Shown here: in pieces, positions 26,155 to 35,923 of the stretch
Layout: each line of letters opens with the position of its first letter
How positions within the stretch are numbered: position 1 is the first letter of the stretch
NCBI GenBank assembly: GCA_044239865.1
Contig: JBIIAO010000002.1
Coordinates: forward strand, 248,001 to 312,000
From: CAIZGX01 sp044239865
Lineage (GTDB): Bacteria; Bacteroidota; Bacteroidia; Flavobacteriales_D; Sanyastnellaceae
Length of the DNA stretch: 64,000 nt
Direction: 5' to 3'
Program-made: the position numbers and the translations under genes
The notes under the pieces: model-generated
Seen by the model: only the letters and a program-made list of their open reading frames with translations
What the model was told of the DNA's origin: nothing
The model's database searches: none

Positions 26155-27844
26155 TGAACATCTTTTGATTAATTTTTTCTTTCAGTTTCGTATGAGCTGG
26201 ATTCAATAATAAGGCCTTGTTCCAACATTCCAATGCCTTTACTTCATCTCCCAACATGAAATAAGCATCGCCTAAATGTTCCCAAATTTCTTGATCGGTT
26301 GAAAGTAAGGCTACTGCTTTTTCCAATTCAACAACTGCGACTTGGTATTGCTTCTTCTGAAACAATATAAATCCATACGTATCCAAATAAATAGCATTGT
26401 CGGGCTGCATTGAAACGGCATATTGAACAATTCCCATGGCTTTGTCTAGCTGAATTTTTTTCAAAGCAAGGTAGTAAGCGTAGTTATTCAATGCGGTTGC
26501 ATTATCCGGATTTTGAATCAAAGCTTGTTCGAATGCCTTCTCGCATTCGGTCCAATTGTTCGTTTTGAAATAAGCACTTCCTATGGAAGAGTAAAATTGC
26601 GAAAGCAGCTCGGGATTATCAATGACCAAATCTCTGCCGGTGATAAGCAATTCTATCGATTTCGGATAATCGAGTAGCTTCAAGTATCCCAAACCTGTGT
26701 AATAATAGACATCCGCGTCCGTAGGAAAAAACTCTATAGCCTCATTTCCGAATTTCACCAATTCGTTCCACTTGCGCAATTGCTTTTGGTTTCCCAATAA
26801 GAATTGCCAAACCAACACATCACTTTTGTGCAAGGAAAGAGCCAAAACGAGCATTTCCTCTTGGCGCACAAATTTGCTAGCATGGTTCGCAATAAATGAC
26901 AATTGAACCAAGCATTGGTATTCAGATTTGAATTGATTGAAGGTTAAATCGAAAATTTCCCAAAGTGGTTTCTCAAATTTCTTGTCTTGAGCTACTAGCT
27001 CTTCATATTTTTTCAAGACATCTATTGCATCGGACCAACCCAAATCCCCGGAAGCGATTGACTTCTTCAACAACTCGTAACTCTTTGCGTCTTCACCTAA
27101 AATGGCCAATTCACTGCTTTCTTCTAAAAGCAATTTACCATTGTTCGGTATTACTTCTTTCATGTGAGTTAACCATTGCTTGGCCTCATTATCCAATTTC
27201 ATTTCCCGATAGAACTCTAGCAAATGAAAATAATATACATCCTCAACCTTATTTTTCTTCTCGAAATCTTCGAGTACTTTTCCGGCCTCTTTGAATTTCC
27301 CCTGATAGCTCATTAGGTCAAACCTTCTGCGTGCAATATCTTCATCTTCTCCTTGAATAGCTGCTAATTGTTCTAAAACGATTACAGCTTGATTTATATC
27401 GTAGTCTGCAATAACATTTAAGTATTCATCTAAAATAGGCGCCGGATTCAAGCTGTATTTCACCGCTAAATCGAAGCACTTGATGCCCTCTTTCACATTA
27501 CCAGAATATACTTCATAGTACCCAAGATCTTTCAAATACCAAGAATTGGTGGGCTCCATTTCAACAGCACGAACAATGTGCTCCTTTCCCATTTTTTCAT
27601 ACTTAGGAAGTTGAGAACACAGTTTTGAAATTTCATAATGAGCAGCGCTTACTTGTTCGTACTTGAGTGCTGTATTAAAATAATTGACAGCAATTTCAAA
27701 ATTGCCTGCCATCTTCGCTTTCTCGCCTTCATAGAAATACTGTTGAAACTTCGCGTGATTTTCATCGGTTACAACAGAAGCTTTTTTGCTTCCGCATGAA
27801 GCAAGAACGATTAACGAGAAAAAAAGAAGGGTTTTATTTTTCAT
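26147..27844 (-). CDS. TPR-repeat lipoprotein
   Basis: A 565-residue lipoprotein with lipobox Cys17 (LIVLASC) when started at ATG 27844. It consists of tetratricopeptide-like helices throughout; recognisable TPR units include AVNYFNTALKYEQVSAAHYEI, the ECEKAFEQALIQNPDNATALN region, YLDTYGFILFQKKQYQVAV and HLGDAYFMLGDEVKALECW. These proteins act as scaffolds; the partner is unknown. The start overlaps the nucleotidyltransferase gene by 11 bp and the end overlaps DUF4292 by 8 bp. The longer frame to 27877 would lack the lipoprotein signal. Confidence 0.88.
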   Translation of the reverse strand: MKNKTLLFFSLIVLASCGSKKASVVTDENHAKFQQYFYEGEKAKMAGNFEIAVNYFNTALKYEQVSAAHYEISKLCSQLPKYEKMGKEHIVRAVEMEPTNSWYLKDLGYYEVYSGNVKEGIKCFDLAVKYSLNPAPILDEYLNVIADYDINQAVIVLEQLAAIQGEDEDIARRRFDLMSYQGKFKEAGKVLEDFEKKNKVEDVYYFHLLEFYREMKLDNEAKQWLTHMKEVIPNNGKLLLEESSELAILGEDAKSYELLKKSIASGDLGWSDAIDVLKKYEELVAQDKKFEKPLWEIFDLTFNQFKSEYQCLVQLSFIANHASKFVRQEEMLVLALSLHKSDVLVWQFLLGNQKQLRKWNELVKFGNEAIEFFPTDADVYYYTGLGYLKLLDYPKSIELLITGRDLVIDNPELLSQFYSSIGSAYFKTNNWTECEKAFEQALIQNPDNATALNNYAYYLALKKIQLDKAMGIVQYAVSMQPDNAIYLDTYGFILFQKKQYQVAVVELEKAVALLSTDQEIWEHLGDAYFMLGDEVKALECWNKALLLNPAHTKLKEKINQKMFIE

Positions 27845-28838
27845 TGTTTTGGATGGAATTGTAAGAACCCAAATCAAGTATACCCTTTACACCTGACACT
27901 TGACAATACTCATCAATTAATGAATTTGTAAGCTGACAATTCTCAATTTTACTATTCGCTTCAACGGACGAATTTTCAAGTTTTGAATTCATAATGGAAA
28001 CATTGCTAGCAATGCTAACGTTCGGACCCACAGTTGAATTGTGGAGCACCACGTTATTTCCGAAATAACACGGTTCGATAATTTTCGAATCGCCTTCCAA
28101 TTGAACGTTGTGATTTTGTGGAAGTCTTGAAACCACAGAGGCCATGGTCTCTACAACCGCTGCTTTGTTTCCGCAATCCATCCACTCGTTCACTTCACCC
28201 GGAATAAACTTCGCTCCTTGTTTCATCATATTGCGCATGGCGTCTGGCAATTGGTATTCTCCGCCATTCATGATGTTGTTGTCGAGTAAATATTGAAGTT
28301 CACGTTTCAACCATTCACCGTCTTTGAAATAATAAATTCCAATCATGGCCAAATCTGAAACGAACTCTTGCGGTTTTTCCTGGAAAGAAACAATGGTTCC
28401 TTCGGGGTTCAATTCCACCACACCAAATTGACGAGGATCTTCTATTTTCTTCACCCACAAAACGCCGTCTGCATTTGGATCTAATTTGAAATCGGCGCGG
28501 AACAATGTATCTGCGAATGCAACAGTCACTGGGCCTTTCAACGCAGATTCAGCGCACATAATGGCATGCGCCGTTCCCAATGCTTGATCTTGGTAATGAA
28601 TGGTACCCTTCGCTCCGAGCTGCTCGGCCAAAGCAATTAAATGATTCTCTACTTCCTTTCCAAATCGTCCAATAATAAACGCAATCTCTTCAACCTTTTC
28701 TGTTTGAATGGAAACAATATCTTCTACAAGCCTCTGTACAATCGGCTTTTCAGCTATACGTACTAAAGGCTTCGGCGTAACAAGAGTATGTGGGCGCAAT
28801 CTCTTCCCCATACCAGCCATTGGAATTACAATTCTCAT
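27834..28838 (-). CDS. Sugar-phosphate nucleotidyltransferase
   Basis: A 334-residue NTP-transferase. The N-terminal Rossmann-like domain starts with MAGMGKRLRPHTLVTPKPLV (the G-x-G-x-R-x-R-P and PKP signature) and has EWMDCGNKAAVV and GEYQLPDAMRNM. The last ~80 residues are a short left-handed beta-helix with hexapeptide-like repeats (IASNVSIMNSKLENSSVEA). This domain combination is found in glucose-1-phosphate thymidylyl- or uridylyl- and mannose-1-phosphate guanylyltransferases; the exact sugar cannot be told. Its position between dut and the TPR/DUF4292/envC genes is a conserved Bacteroidota arrangement and suggests an envelope role. Confidence 0.88.
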   Translation of the reverse strand: MRIVIPMAGMGKRLRPHTLVTPKPLVRIAEKPIVQRLVEDIVSIQTEKVEEIAFIIGRFGKEVENHLIALAEQLGAKGTIHYQDQALGTAHAIMCAESALKGPVTVAFADTLFRADFKLDPNADGVLWVKKIEDPRQFGVVELNPEGTIVSFQEKPQEFVSDLAMIGIYYFKDGEWLKRELQYLLDNNIMNGGEYQLPDAMRNMMKQGAKFIPGEVNEWMDCGNKAAVVETMASVVSRLPQNHNVQLEGDSKIIEPCYFGNNVVLHNSTVGPNVSIASNVSIMNSKLENSSVEANSKIENCQLTNSLIDEYCQVSGVKGILDLGSYNSIQNNEK

Positions 28839-28871
28839 TTCTTCTGAATATTCTTTCTAACAAAAGAAAGC

Positions 28872-28895
28872 AAAAAGGCCGAAATCTTTTCGGCC
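28872..28895 (-). terminator. Intrinsic terminator downstream of dut
   Basis: On the minus strand an 8-bp perfect stem GGCCGAAA / TTTCGGCC with a 3-nt loop is followed by TTTTT. It lies about 37 bp beyond the dut stop, so it would end or attenuate the enoyl-CoA hydratase-dut transcript ahead of the nucleotidyltransferase gene. Confidence 0.75.
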
Positions 28896-28931
28896 CTTCA
28901 ATGAAGTAATGAACATTTGAAATTGAATGAA

Positions 28932-29366
28932 TTATTTCACTCCTGTACTGCCGAATCCGCCCGCACCTCGCTCACTTTCTGAAAGTTCGCTTTGCTCCTC
29001 CCATTCTACTTGTTCGTGCTTGGCAACGACCATTTGCGCAATGCGTTCTCCCGGTTCAATGGTGAACGGTTCATTCGAAAGATTTACCAAAAGAACTTTA
29101 ATTTCTCCGCGGTAATCGGCATCAATGGTTCCTGGCGTATTCAATACAGTGATTCCGTTCTTGAAAGCGAGTCCGCTTCGTGGACGAATTTGCGCTTCAG
29201 TGCCCACCGGCAATTCCATGAACAAGCCTGTTGGAACCAATACTCTTTCGAGTGATTTTAATTCAATCGATTCTTCAATATTCGCACGAAGATCTAGTCC
29301 TGCCGCATGCGATGTAGCATAAGCAGGAGCTGGGTATTTCGATTTATTTATGAGTGCAACTTTCAT
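28932..29366 (-). CDS. dut: dUTP diphosphatase
   Basis: A trimeric dUTPase that removes dUTP and supplies dUMP. All five family motifs are present: AGLDLRAN, RPRSGLAFKNGI, NTPGTIDADYRGEIKVLLVN, GERIAQMVV and the C-terminal P-loop-like RGAGGFGSTG. The length of 144 aa is standard. Its start overlaps the enoyl-CoA hydratase stop by one base (TAATG on the minus strand), and a strong hairpin terminator follows it. Confidence 0.97.
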   Translation of the reverse strand: MKVALINKSKYPAPAYATSHAAGLDLRANIEESIELKSLERVLVPTGLFMELPVGTEAQIRPRSGLAFKNGITVLNTPGTIDADYRGEIKVLLVNLSNEPFTIEPGERIAQMVVAKHEQVEWEEQSELSESERGAGGFGSTGVK

Positions 29367-30148
29367 TATTTCCCTGTAAACGTTGGCTTGCGTTTTTCCA
29401 TGAAGGCTGTTGTTCCTTCTTTAAAATCTTCTGTTCCGAAACACTTTCCGAACTCTTCTGCTTCAGCTTTCAATCCAACAGCTTCACTATCGAATCCAGC
29501 CTGCACGGCGCGTAAAGCGCTTGATATTGCAGAAGGAGAAAGCTTTTCAATTTTTCCAGCCATATCAGTAGTGAACTGCATGAGCGCTTCCAATTCAACA
29601 ACGTGATTCACCAATCCCCATTGCAAAGCATCGGTTGCTGAAAGTCTTCCAGCGGTAACGATTAACTCGGTTGCTTTTCCTCTTCCAACTAAACGTGGTA
29701 AACGCTGTGTTCCGCCGTATCCTGGAATGACGCCCAAAGAAACTTCAGGCAATCCCATTACTGCGTTTGTTGAAGCAACACGCATGTGACAGCTCATGGC
29801 CAATTCCAATCCACCACCGAAAGCATAACCGTTAACAGCAGCAATAACCGGTGTGTTCAAACGCTCCACGAAATTGAACAGTTGTTCGTGCCCTAACAAC
29901 GAAAGTTCCTTTCCTTGTTCAACAGAAAAACTTGCGAATTCTTTAATATCGGCACCTGCAACAAACGCTTTCTCTCCTGCGCCTGTAAGCACGATAGCGC
30001 GAACATTTTCATCGGCTTCAGCATCTGCGAATGCGGCGTGCAACTCTTCAATGGTAGCCTTGTTCAAGGCATTCATTTGATCAGGTCTGTTTATGGTAAT
30101 GATGCGCGTTGCACCAATGTTTTCAAGAAGTAAAAATTGAAACGACAT
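29366..30148 (-). CDS. Enoyl-CoA hydratase (crotonase family)
   Basis: A 260-residue crotonase for hydration of 2-enoyl-CoA in fatty-acid or amino-acid degradation. The oxyanion-hole segments AGADIKEF and NGYAFGGGLELAMSC are present. Both catalytic glutamates are kept (GGGLELA and GLPEVSLGVIPGYGGTQRL), which indicates a hydratase and not an isomerase or inactive paralogue. Substrate chain length cannot be told. It is the first gene of a two-gene unit with dut; a TAAATTCG near-match lies about 20 nt upstream of its start. Confidence 0.92.
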   Translation of the reverse strand: MSFQFLLLENIGATRIITINRPDQMNALNKATIEELHAAFADAEADENVRAIVLTGAGEKAFVAGADIKEFASFSVEQGKELSLLGHEQLFNFVERLNTPVIAAVNGYAFGGGLELAMSCHMRVASTNAVMGLPEVSLGVIPGYGGTQRLPRLVGRGKATELIVTAGRLSATDALQWGLVNHVVELEALMQFTTDMAGKIEKLSPSAISSALRAVQAGFDSEAVGLKAEAEEFGKCFGTEDFKEGTTAFMEKRKPTFTGK

Positions 30149-30184
30149 GTAATTATTGTTTTTGCGAATTTATTCTAAAAGAGT

Positions 30185-33100
30185 TTAACGAATCACAGTA
30201 ACGTGTCCAATTAATTCTTGTCTTCGCTCCAAACTATCGAAAGAGAGCTTCCAGGTATAGACATCGTTCGGAACAAAATATCCTTTGTATCCCGCCAACC
30301 ATGGTTCGTTCGGATTGTTCGTTTCGAAAACCATGATTCCCCAACGATCGAAAATTTGGAGGTGAAACCCTGTTAAATTCTCTCCAACAACAAAGAATAC
30401 ATCGTTCACTCCGTCTCCGTTCGGTGTTAATGCATTTGGAACATAGACCGGAAAATAAGGACGAACATAAACCGAGTCTATACCTATACACCCCGTGTTG
30501 TTTGTGGTGGTCAAATAATACCAAGTGGGTGCAGAAGGAACTGCATTCGGATAGGCACAATCGGTGCAAGACAATCCAGAAGAGGGAAACCAATTGTAAG
30601 CGAGACCGAAGGTGTTTCCGAACAGCGTTGTACTTCCAGGATAATCGAAGTACTGATCTGGACCCGCGTCCACTTCAGGCAAAGAAAGAATATTCATGTA
30701 CAACGAATCGGTATCTGCACATCCGTTCACATCGGTTCCAACAACTGTAATCCATTGCGAAAACGGAGCATTAGCAAGGGTTGAACTTGCTGAAGAATTT
30801 ACCACACTGCTAAAAGGAATCCACGAATAAAAATCTGCTCCGCTTGCTTCAATGGGATAATACTCCCCGAGACAAACGGTGCCTCCTTCGGAAGCCACGA
30901 CATTCAATTCAATAACATCAACACTTACTTCAGAAATACCTTCTCCACAAGCATTAGTGATAGACACGTTGTAGGTTATTGAATTACTCGGTGAGGCTGT
31001 CGGATTCTGAATCGTAGTTGAATTCAATCCCGCAGAAGGTGACCATGAATAGGAAAGTCCTTCTTCCGATTGAAGCACAACGCTCTCTCCCAAACACAAA
31101 TTTATTGTCGGATAAACAACACCACCTGGGACCGTCTGTTCCACAAAGACATAACAACTGTCTGTGGCCTCGCAACCTTCAAGGGTTGTTATGGTGACGA
31201 AAAATTGCTCGTCTAGGGTTGGTGTTGCAACGGTATTTGCGTTGTTCAACGCACTCAATGAATTTGAACTTTGCCATTGGTATGAAGCTCCTCCAGAAGC
31301 TGTGAGTAGCTGTGAATCGCCAATGCAAATGGTGTGATCGGGACCAGCTTCTGCAACGGGAACAATGACGTTCACATAAACACCTACGGTATCGCTTCCA
31401 CATGCATTAAAATCGGAGACGTAATAGGTTGTGGAATTCGAAGGCGTTCCAACGGCGGTGTTTCCATTCAAGTTCGAAAGCGTGGCGTTATTCAACCAAA
31501 ATAAATTACTCGAACCGCTCGCATTCAACGTCACAGATTCTCCTAAGCAAAGCGGATTTACACTTGCAATTGTTGGAGGAATAAATTCTATAATTTGAAG
31601 GTTCACTGTCGCGGTATCCGAGACGTAACAATCGTTAATATCAGAGGCAATCATAGAAACAGTGAAGTTTCCAACCGAATTAAATACATGACTGGGTTGG
31701 AAGGCCGTACTCGTTTGTCCATCTCCGAAATTCCAAATAAAATCAGAAGCATTCAATGTTCCATTGGAGAATTGCGCAGGGCTTCCGACACATATTTGCG
31801 AAGGACCTTGAACATTCGCAATAGCCTCTAACTGTCCCAGATCAAAACGGAAAACCGCTAGATTACATCCGAAACTGTTGTTGGTGGAAGACCAGGCTCC
31901 GGGCGTTGTAGGAAAGTCGTCGTTGTTCTGACAGCCCGCGCACACCGCCTGATACACAGAGCCACTCTTATCGAATCGCGACGTTCCACCATCAACGTGT
32001 TCTGCACTTGAACTTCCACCGAGATAAGAACCGTAAACCAACTGCGTAGCACTCGCATTCAAAACCGCCAAGTAAAAATCGCTGCCATCGGTTGTAGATT
32101 GAAAAGCATCTGCAGTAATCGGAAGGTTGTTCGTGGTGCTGTAGTATGCCAGGCATGTCAGCGCCGGACAGGTAAGGGAATTGGTATGTCCGCCCCAGCC
32201 GCTGAAATAAATCTGATTGCAATCGCTCACCAAAAAAGCTGTTGGAGAAATATCAATCTCGCCACTTCCTGTTCCAATGGTGGTATTCCAGTTGAGCGTG
32301 CTTAAAGTTGGATTGTACTGACGAATGAATTGCCCGCTATTTGTTTGACCGTACAACCCTGGAGTTATGGTCATGCTTCCTGCTGTTTGTCCGAGACAGT
32401 ATACATTATCGGTTAAATCGGTTTGAAGGAAATACGCTTGATCGTATTCTCCTGTTCCGATAAATGTTCCGGCTACAGGGGTGAATGTGTTTGCGTCGAT
32501 TCGAAGAATAAATCCATCCGTTGCACCATTCCAATTGGGATCTTGACCATTCGAACAAAATGGAAAATTCTGACTTTGGGTTCCGCCGGCTAAAAGCAAA
32601 TCTCCATCGTTTGCAAACTCCAATGCATAAATGGCATCTGCCCCTGACCCACCGAAATACGATGACCAAAGGAGCATGCTTAGACTTGGATTCAGTTTCG
32701 CAACATAACCATCACTGTCTCCGCCGCCATAGTTGGGTTGTGTGGAGCCTCCCGCAATGTCTGCATTTCCGCGAACACATGATCCAATAAATATATTGTT
32801 GTTACTATCCACGTTCACTTCACCGCGAAATGCATCGCCGTAATTGTAGAACAATTCATTCGCATAATTCAATCCGTCGGTAGCGTTTCCTCCTAAGAAA
32901 GTTGACGCAGCTAAGGTTCCACTGGCGTTAAATTTCGTGATGAAAAAATCGCACCCGTCCGGATGCCCGCTTGTAAAGAAAGTCGACATCATCAAGGGAT
33001 TTCCTCCTGCAAAAACAGGCTGATAAGCACCCATCGAAGTTGGAAAATCGCTGCTTCCTGTTACCCCGAAAACAACAATGCGATCGAGGTTATCTACAAC

Positions 33101-34084
33101 AACAGAATGCGGTGTTTCTTGATGAAGTCCACCTAAATAGGTGCTATACAAAAGTCCAGATCCCGTAGCGTCGAACTTCGATATCGCTACATCGAAATAA
33201 TTGCCAGCATTGGGATTAAAGACAGAACTGTATGCATTCGCTGTTGTGGGATAATTGTTAGCGAAGACACTAGCTCCTGAAACCAAGTTGCCATTCAGGT
33301 CATCGCATGCGGTGAATCCAAAATTATTTGCTGAAGAACCAATGAACGAAGAAAACGCAATTTCCGGATCAATAATAAGCGCATAGTTTGAATCGTAAGC
33401 ACCCAATAAAAATTGAAGTCGATTTCCATTCAACACATAATCGCATTTCACCTCAATAAGGTGTCCGTTTATAGATTGAAACGCAAAAGGCCTAGATTCA
33501 TATACTCTTCCTAAATCATGATGTGAAATTAAGTTTCCAGCGGTATCCAATTCCAAATTCAACGAATCGTGATATTTCCATGAAATGAGATTTGGATTGG
33601 CGTGTGCTTCAAGTTCAAACTGGTATTTAATAGATTTCGATTTACCCAATAAGCGAAGATTTATTCCGTCATAGACATTTTGAAAATTAATGTTTTGAAA
33701 TCGCTTCACATGAGCACTCCATTTCGTTGAATCGGAACCTAGGTAATAATTGAAGTAACCAGGCAGGTCATCCTCTTCCACGGCGTCATTCAAACTTCCA
33801 TATTCCAACTGTTGAAGGAAAAACAACGTGTTTACTGTTTCGGGAAGAGCACTCGGCTTGTGATCCGGTATGAAAATCGTTGAATCGAAAAGCTCATAGG
33901 CGAATCCGTTCGATTGAATCCAGAACGAACCCCCGGGAATATCGGCTTTGTATTTAACCTGAGTGGGCCATTGACCTTTGTTCTGTATGAAAGAAATCTG
34001 AGCTAATAGGGCTATCTGTCCAAATAAAAATAGGACTAAATAACAAAACGCCTTTTTCGCCAACTCCGATATTCCCATGGTCAT
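30185..34084 (-). CDS. Secreted SBBP/PKD protein with T9SS type B sorting domain
   Basis: A 1299-residue surface or secreted protein. After a signal peptide (to about residue 28) comes the FIQNKGQWPTQVKYKADIPGG module seen at the N-terminus of SBBP proteins. SBBP/beta-propeller-like repeats follow (about 255-760: LLYSTYLGG, STFLGG, LLWSSYFGGSG, LVYGSYLGGSS), then a PKD domain (about 770-860, FIWNFGDGQTS, PSHVFNSVGNFTVSM) and three or four Ig-like domains with repeated LCLGESV openings. The end is a type B C-terminal domain (VPNALTPNGDGVNDVF, LQIFDRWG). Ligand or substrate is unknown; adhesion is a guess. An alternative start lies at ATG 34078. Confidence 0.9.
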   Translation of the reverse strand: MTMGISELAKKAFCYLVLFLFGQIALLAQISFIQNKGQWPTQVKYKADIPGGSFWIQSNGFAYELFDSTIFIPDHKPSALPETVNTLFFLQQLEYGSLNDAVEEDDLPGYFNYYLGSDSTKWSAHVKRFQNINFQNVYDGINLRLLGKSKSIKYQFELEAHANPNLISWKYHDSLNLELDTAGNLISHHDLGRVYESRPFAFQSINGHLIEVKCDYVLNGNRLQFLLGAYDSNYALIIDPEIAFSSFIGSSANNFGFTACDDLNGNLVSGASVFANNYPTTANAYSSVFNPNAGNYFDVAISKFDATGSGLLYSTYLGGLHQETPHSVVVDNLDRIVVFGVTGSSDFPTSMGAYQPVFAGGNPLMMSTFFTSGHPDGCDFFITKFNASGTLAASTFLGGNATDGLNYANELFYNYGDAFRGEVNVDSNNNIFIGSCVRGNADIAGGSTQPNYGGGDSDGYVAKLNPSLSMLLWSSYFGGSGADAIYALEFANDGDLLLAGGTQSQNFPFCSNGQDPNWNGATDGFILRIDANTFTPVAGTFIGTGEYDQAYFLQTDLTDNVYCLGQTAGSMTITPGLYGQTNSGQFIRQYNPTLSTLNWNTTIGTGSGEIDISPTAFLVSDCNQIYFSGWGGHTNSLTCPALTCLAYYSTTNNLPITADAFQSTTDGSDFYLAVLNASATQLVYGSYLGGSSSAEHVDGGTSRFDKSGSVYQAVCAGCQNNDDFPTTPGAWSSTNNSFGCNLAVFRFDLGQLEAIANVQGPSQICVGSPAQFSNGTLNASDFIWNFGDGQTSTAFQPSHVFNSVGNFTVSMIASDINDCYVSDTATVNLQIIEFIPPTIASVNPLCLGESVTLNASGSSNLFWLNNATLSNLNGNTAVGTPSNSTTYYVSDFNACGSDTVGVYVNVIVPVAEAGPDHTICIGDSQLLTASGGASYQWQSSNSLSALNNANTVATPTLDEQFFVTITTLEGCEATDSCYVFVEQTVPGGVVYPTINLCLGESVVLQSEEGLSYSWSPSAGLNSTTIQNPTASPSNSITYNVSITNACGEGISEVSVDVIELNVVASEGGTVCLGEYYPIEASGADFYSWIPFSSVVNSSASSTLANAPFSQWITVVGTDVNGCADTDSLYMNILSLPEVDAGPDQYFDYPGSTTLFGNTFGLAYNWFPSSGLSCTDCAYPNAVPSAPTWYYLTTTNNTGCIGIDSVYVRPYFPVYVPNALTPNGDGVNDVFFVVGENLTGFHLQIFDRWGIMVFETNNPNEPWLAGYKGYFVPNDVYTWKLSFDSLERRQELIGHVTVIR

Positions 34085-34089
34085 CTAGA

Positions 34090-34118
34090 CAAATGTAACG
34101 CACACTAAGTTGCTTCAA
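34090..34118 (-). promoter_or_regulatory. Promoter for the SBBP/PKD T9SS cargo gene
   Basis: On the minus strand TTG (34118-34116), an 18-nt spacer and TACATTTG (34097-34090) match the Bacteroidota consensus well. The box ends 5 nt before the ATG at 34084 and 11 nt before the alternative ATG at 34078. Confidence 0.65.
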
Positions 34119-34192
34119 ACTACACGTTACGAATCACTTATATTTTTTCCAACAAGAAAAATGTCGTATATTCGCGGCCCTAAACAAATTCT

Positions 34193-34801
34193 ATGAGAAA
34201 TTCTTTGACTGCAGCCGTTGCGCTGTTGCTTCTTTTGAGTTCAGTTGCATTTGGTTTCAATGAATCCGATGAAAACGAAGTTGTCTTTGCAGTTCCTTCT
34301 GCGCATGCAGAAATCGAAAAAGATTCTTCGGCTACACAAGTTGACTCTTCTTCTGTTCAAATCGACACTACACTCGTAATTAAGCGCTCTGAAATCATTG
34401 CGTCTATTCTTGAGGACGGTAGAAAACTACTCGGACTACCCTATAAAGCATCTGGCATAGCGAAATGGCCTTTGGACTGTTCCGGTTTTGTTAGCTATAT
34501 CTATTCTTTACACAACATCAAACTCCCAAGATCTTCTGGCAGTCAGGCCGAATTTGGACAAAAAATCTCTTTAAATGAAGCGCAACCTGGCGATTTACTT
34601 TTCTTCACAGGAAGAAATGCTCATTCAGGTAAAGTGGGTCACGTGGCCATGGTTGTGAAAAATGACAATGGGAAAATAACGATGATACACAGTTGTAATA
34701 GAGGGATTCGTTACGACGAGTTTCCTAAAATAAAATATTACAAAGAGAGATTTATTAAGTGTGCGCGAATTAAAATAGACCCTACTTTAGCTAAAGTTTA
34801 A
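34193..34801 (+). CDS. NlpC/P60 (C40) family peptidase
   Basis: A 202-residue exported cysteine peptidase of the type that cuts within peptidoglycan stem peptides. A signal peptide spans about 1-22 and is followed by a Ser/Asp/Glu-rich linker (23-65). The catalytic triad is visible: Cys96 (PLDCSGFVSYIY), His150 (KVGHVAMVV) and His166 (MIHSCNRG). LPRSSGSQAEFG and EAQPGDLLFF are family signatures. It lies 9 bp before the CapA-like gene, so the two are probably co-transcribed. A TATATTCG near-consensus box is at 34167-34174, 18 nt before the ATG. Confidence 0.92.
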   Translation: MRNSLTAAVALLLLLSSVAFGFNESDENEVVFAVPSAHAEIEKDSSATQVDSSSVQIDTTLVIKRSEIIASILEDGRKLLGLPYKASGIAKWPLDCSGFVSYIYSLHNIKLPRSSGSQAEFGQKISLNEAQPGDLLFFTGRNAHSGKVGHVAMVVKNDNGKITMIHSCNRGIRYDEFPKIKYYKERFIKCARIKIDPTLAKV

Positions 34802-34810
34802 ATTTAGCTT

Positions 34811-35923
34811 ATGTTATCATTTTTATCGAAAAGCGTATTATTTATTGGGTTTTCCTCAATCCTCAGCTGTTCTACTGGCAACACACCTGTGAAGTCCGAA
34901 GCTCATGACACTCAAACTGATGTCCAAGCAGTTCACGACACAACTGAAAAACGAATTTTTATTTCCGCAGTTGGAGACTGCATGATAGGCACTAATTATC
35001 CAAGTGCAAATCTGCTTCCTCCTAACGATGGGAAAGATATTTTTCGTGACGCAGCACCCTATTTACAAAAATCGGATTTAGCATTTGGCAATTGTGAAGG
35101 CGGATTTCTAACAGGTGAAGGTCCCGTTAAAAAATGTTCCGACCCTACAAAATGCTATGCTTTTAAAATGCCCGACCATTACATAAATCATTTCGTAAAC
35201 GCTGGCTTCGATATTCTAAGTATCGCCAACAACCACGTGGGTGATTTCGGGGAAGTTGGAAGAATTAATACGAAGAAAGTCCTCACTGCAGCAGGAATGT
35301 ACTATGCCGGATTAACTTCATGTCCAACAACTACTTTCGAAAAAGACGGTGTGAAATATGGCTTTTGTGCTTTTGCTCCGAATAACGGAACTGTTAATGT
35401 GAACGATCTATCCAACGCAAAAAAGATAGTTCAGGAATTGGATAAAATTTGTGATGTTGTTATCGTCTCCATTCATGCAGGAGGCGAAGGAAGTGGATTT
35501 CGACATTTAACAAATTCAAACGAAAGTTACTTGGGTGAAAAAAGAGGAAATCCGCAAGAATTTGCAAAAGCGGTTATTGACGTGGGTGCGGATATTGTTT
35601 TCGGACATGGCCCTCACGTGCCGAGAGCGATGGATCTTTACAAAGGCAAATTCATTGCATACAGTCTGGGGAATTTCGCAACGTATGCGCGGTTCAGCTT
35701 GAAAGGTCAAGCAGGTTACGCTCCATTGGTTACGATTGAGGTAAATAAAAAAGGAGATTTCATTGCGGGAGAAATAATTAGCTTTATTCAAGAAGGGGAA
35801 GGTGGTCCAAGCTTAGATGCACAAGGTCGCGTAGCAAAAGACATAAAAGATCTCACTGAAGCAGATTGCCCTTCAACAAAATTGTCGATTGATTCGACTG
35901 GTAAAATTTCTATTAAAAACTAG
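34811..35923 (+). CDS. CapA-family (PGA_cap) metallophosphatase-like lipoprotein
   Basis: A 370-residue lipoprotein (lipobox Cys20, SILSC) with the PGA_cap fold related to calcineurin-like phosphoesterases. Motifs visible: ISAVGDCMIGTNYP, DLAFGNCEGG, SIANNHVGDFG, VVIVSIHAGGEG, DIVFGHGPHVPRAM and YSLGNFATYARF. CapA proteins serve poly-gamma-glutamate capsule export in Bacillus, but most homologues have no proven function; no capB or capC gene is nearby. The C-terminus is lost from the usual longer CapA form. It converges on gpsA with a 4-bp overlap. Confidence 0.87.
   Translation: MLSFLSKSVLFIGFSSILSCSTGNTPVKSEAHDTQTDVQAVHDTTEKRIFISAVGDCMIGTNYPSANLLPPNDGKDIFRDAAPYLQKSDLAFGNCEGGFLTGEGPVKKCSDPTKCYAFKMPDHYINHFVNAGFDILSIANNHVGDFGEVGRINTKKVLTAAGMYYAGLTSCPTTTFEKDGVKYGFCAFAPNNGTVNVNDLSNAKKIVQELDKICDVVIVSIHAGGEGSGFRHLTNSNESYLGEKRGNPQEFAKAVIDVGADIVFGHGPHVPRAMDLYKGKFIAYSLGNFATYARFSLKGQAGYAPLVTIEVNKKGDFIAGEIISFIQEGEGGPSLDAQGRVAKDIKDLTEADCPSTKLSIDSTGKISIKN

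Noticed and set aside
34811..35923. Poly-gamma-glutamate capsule operon
   Set aside because: Only the CapA-like gene is present; no capB, capC or capE homologue is adjacent.
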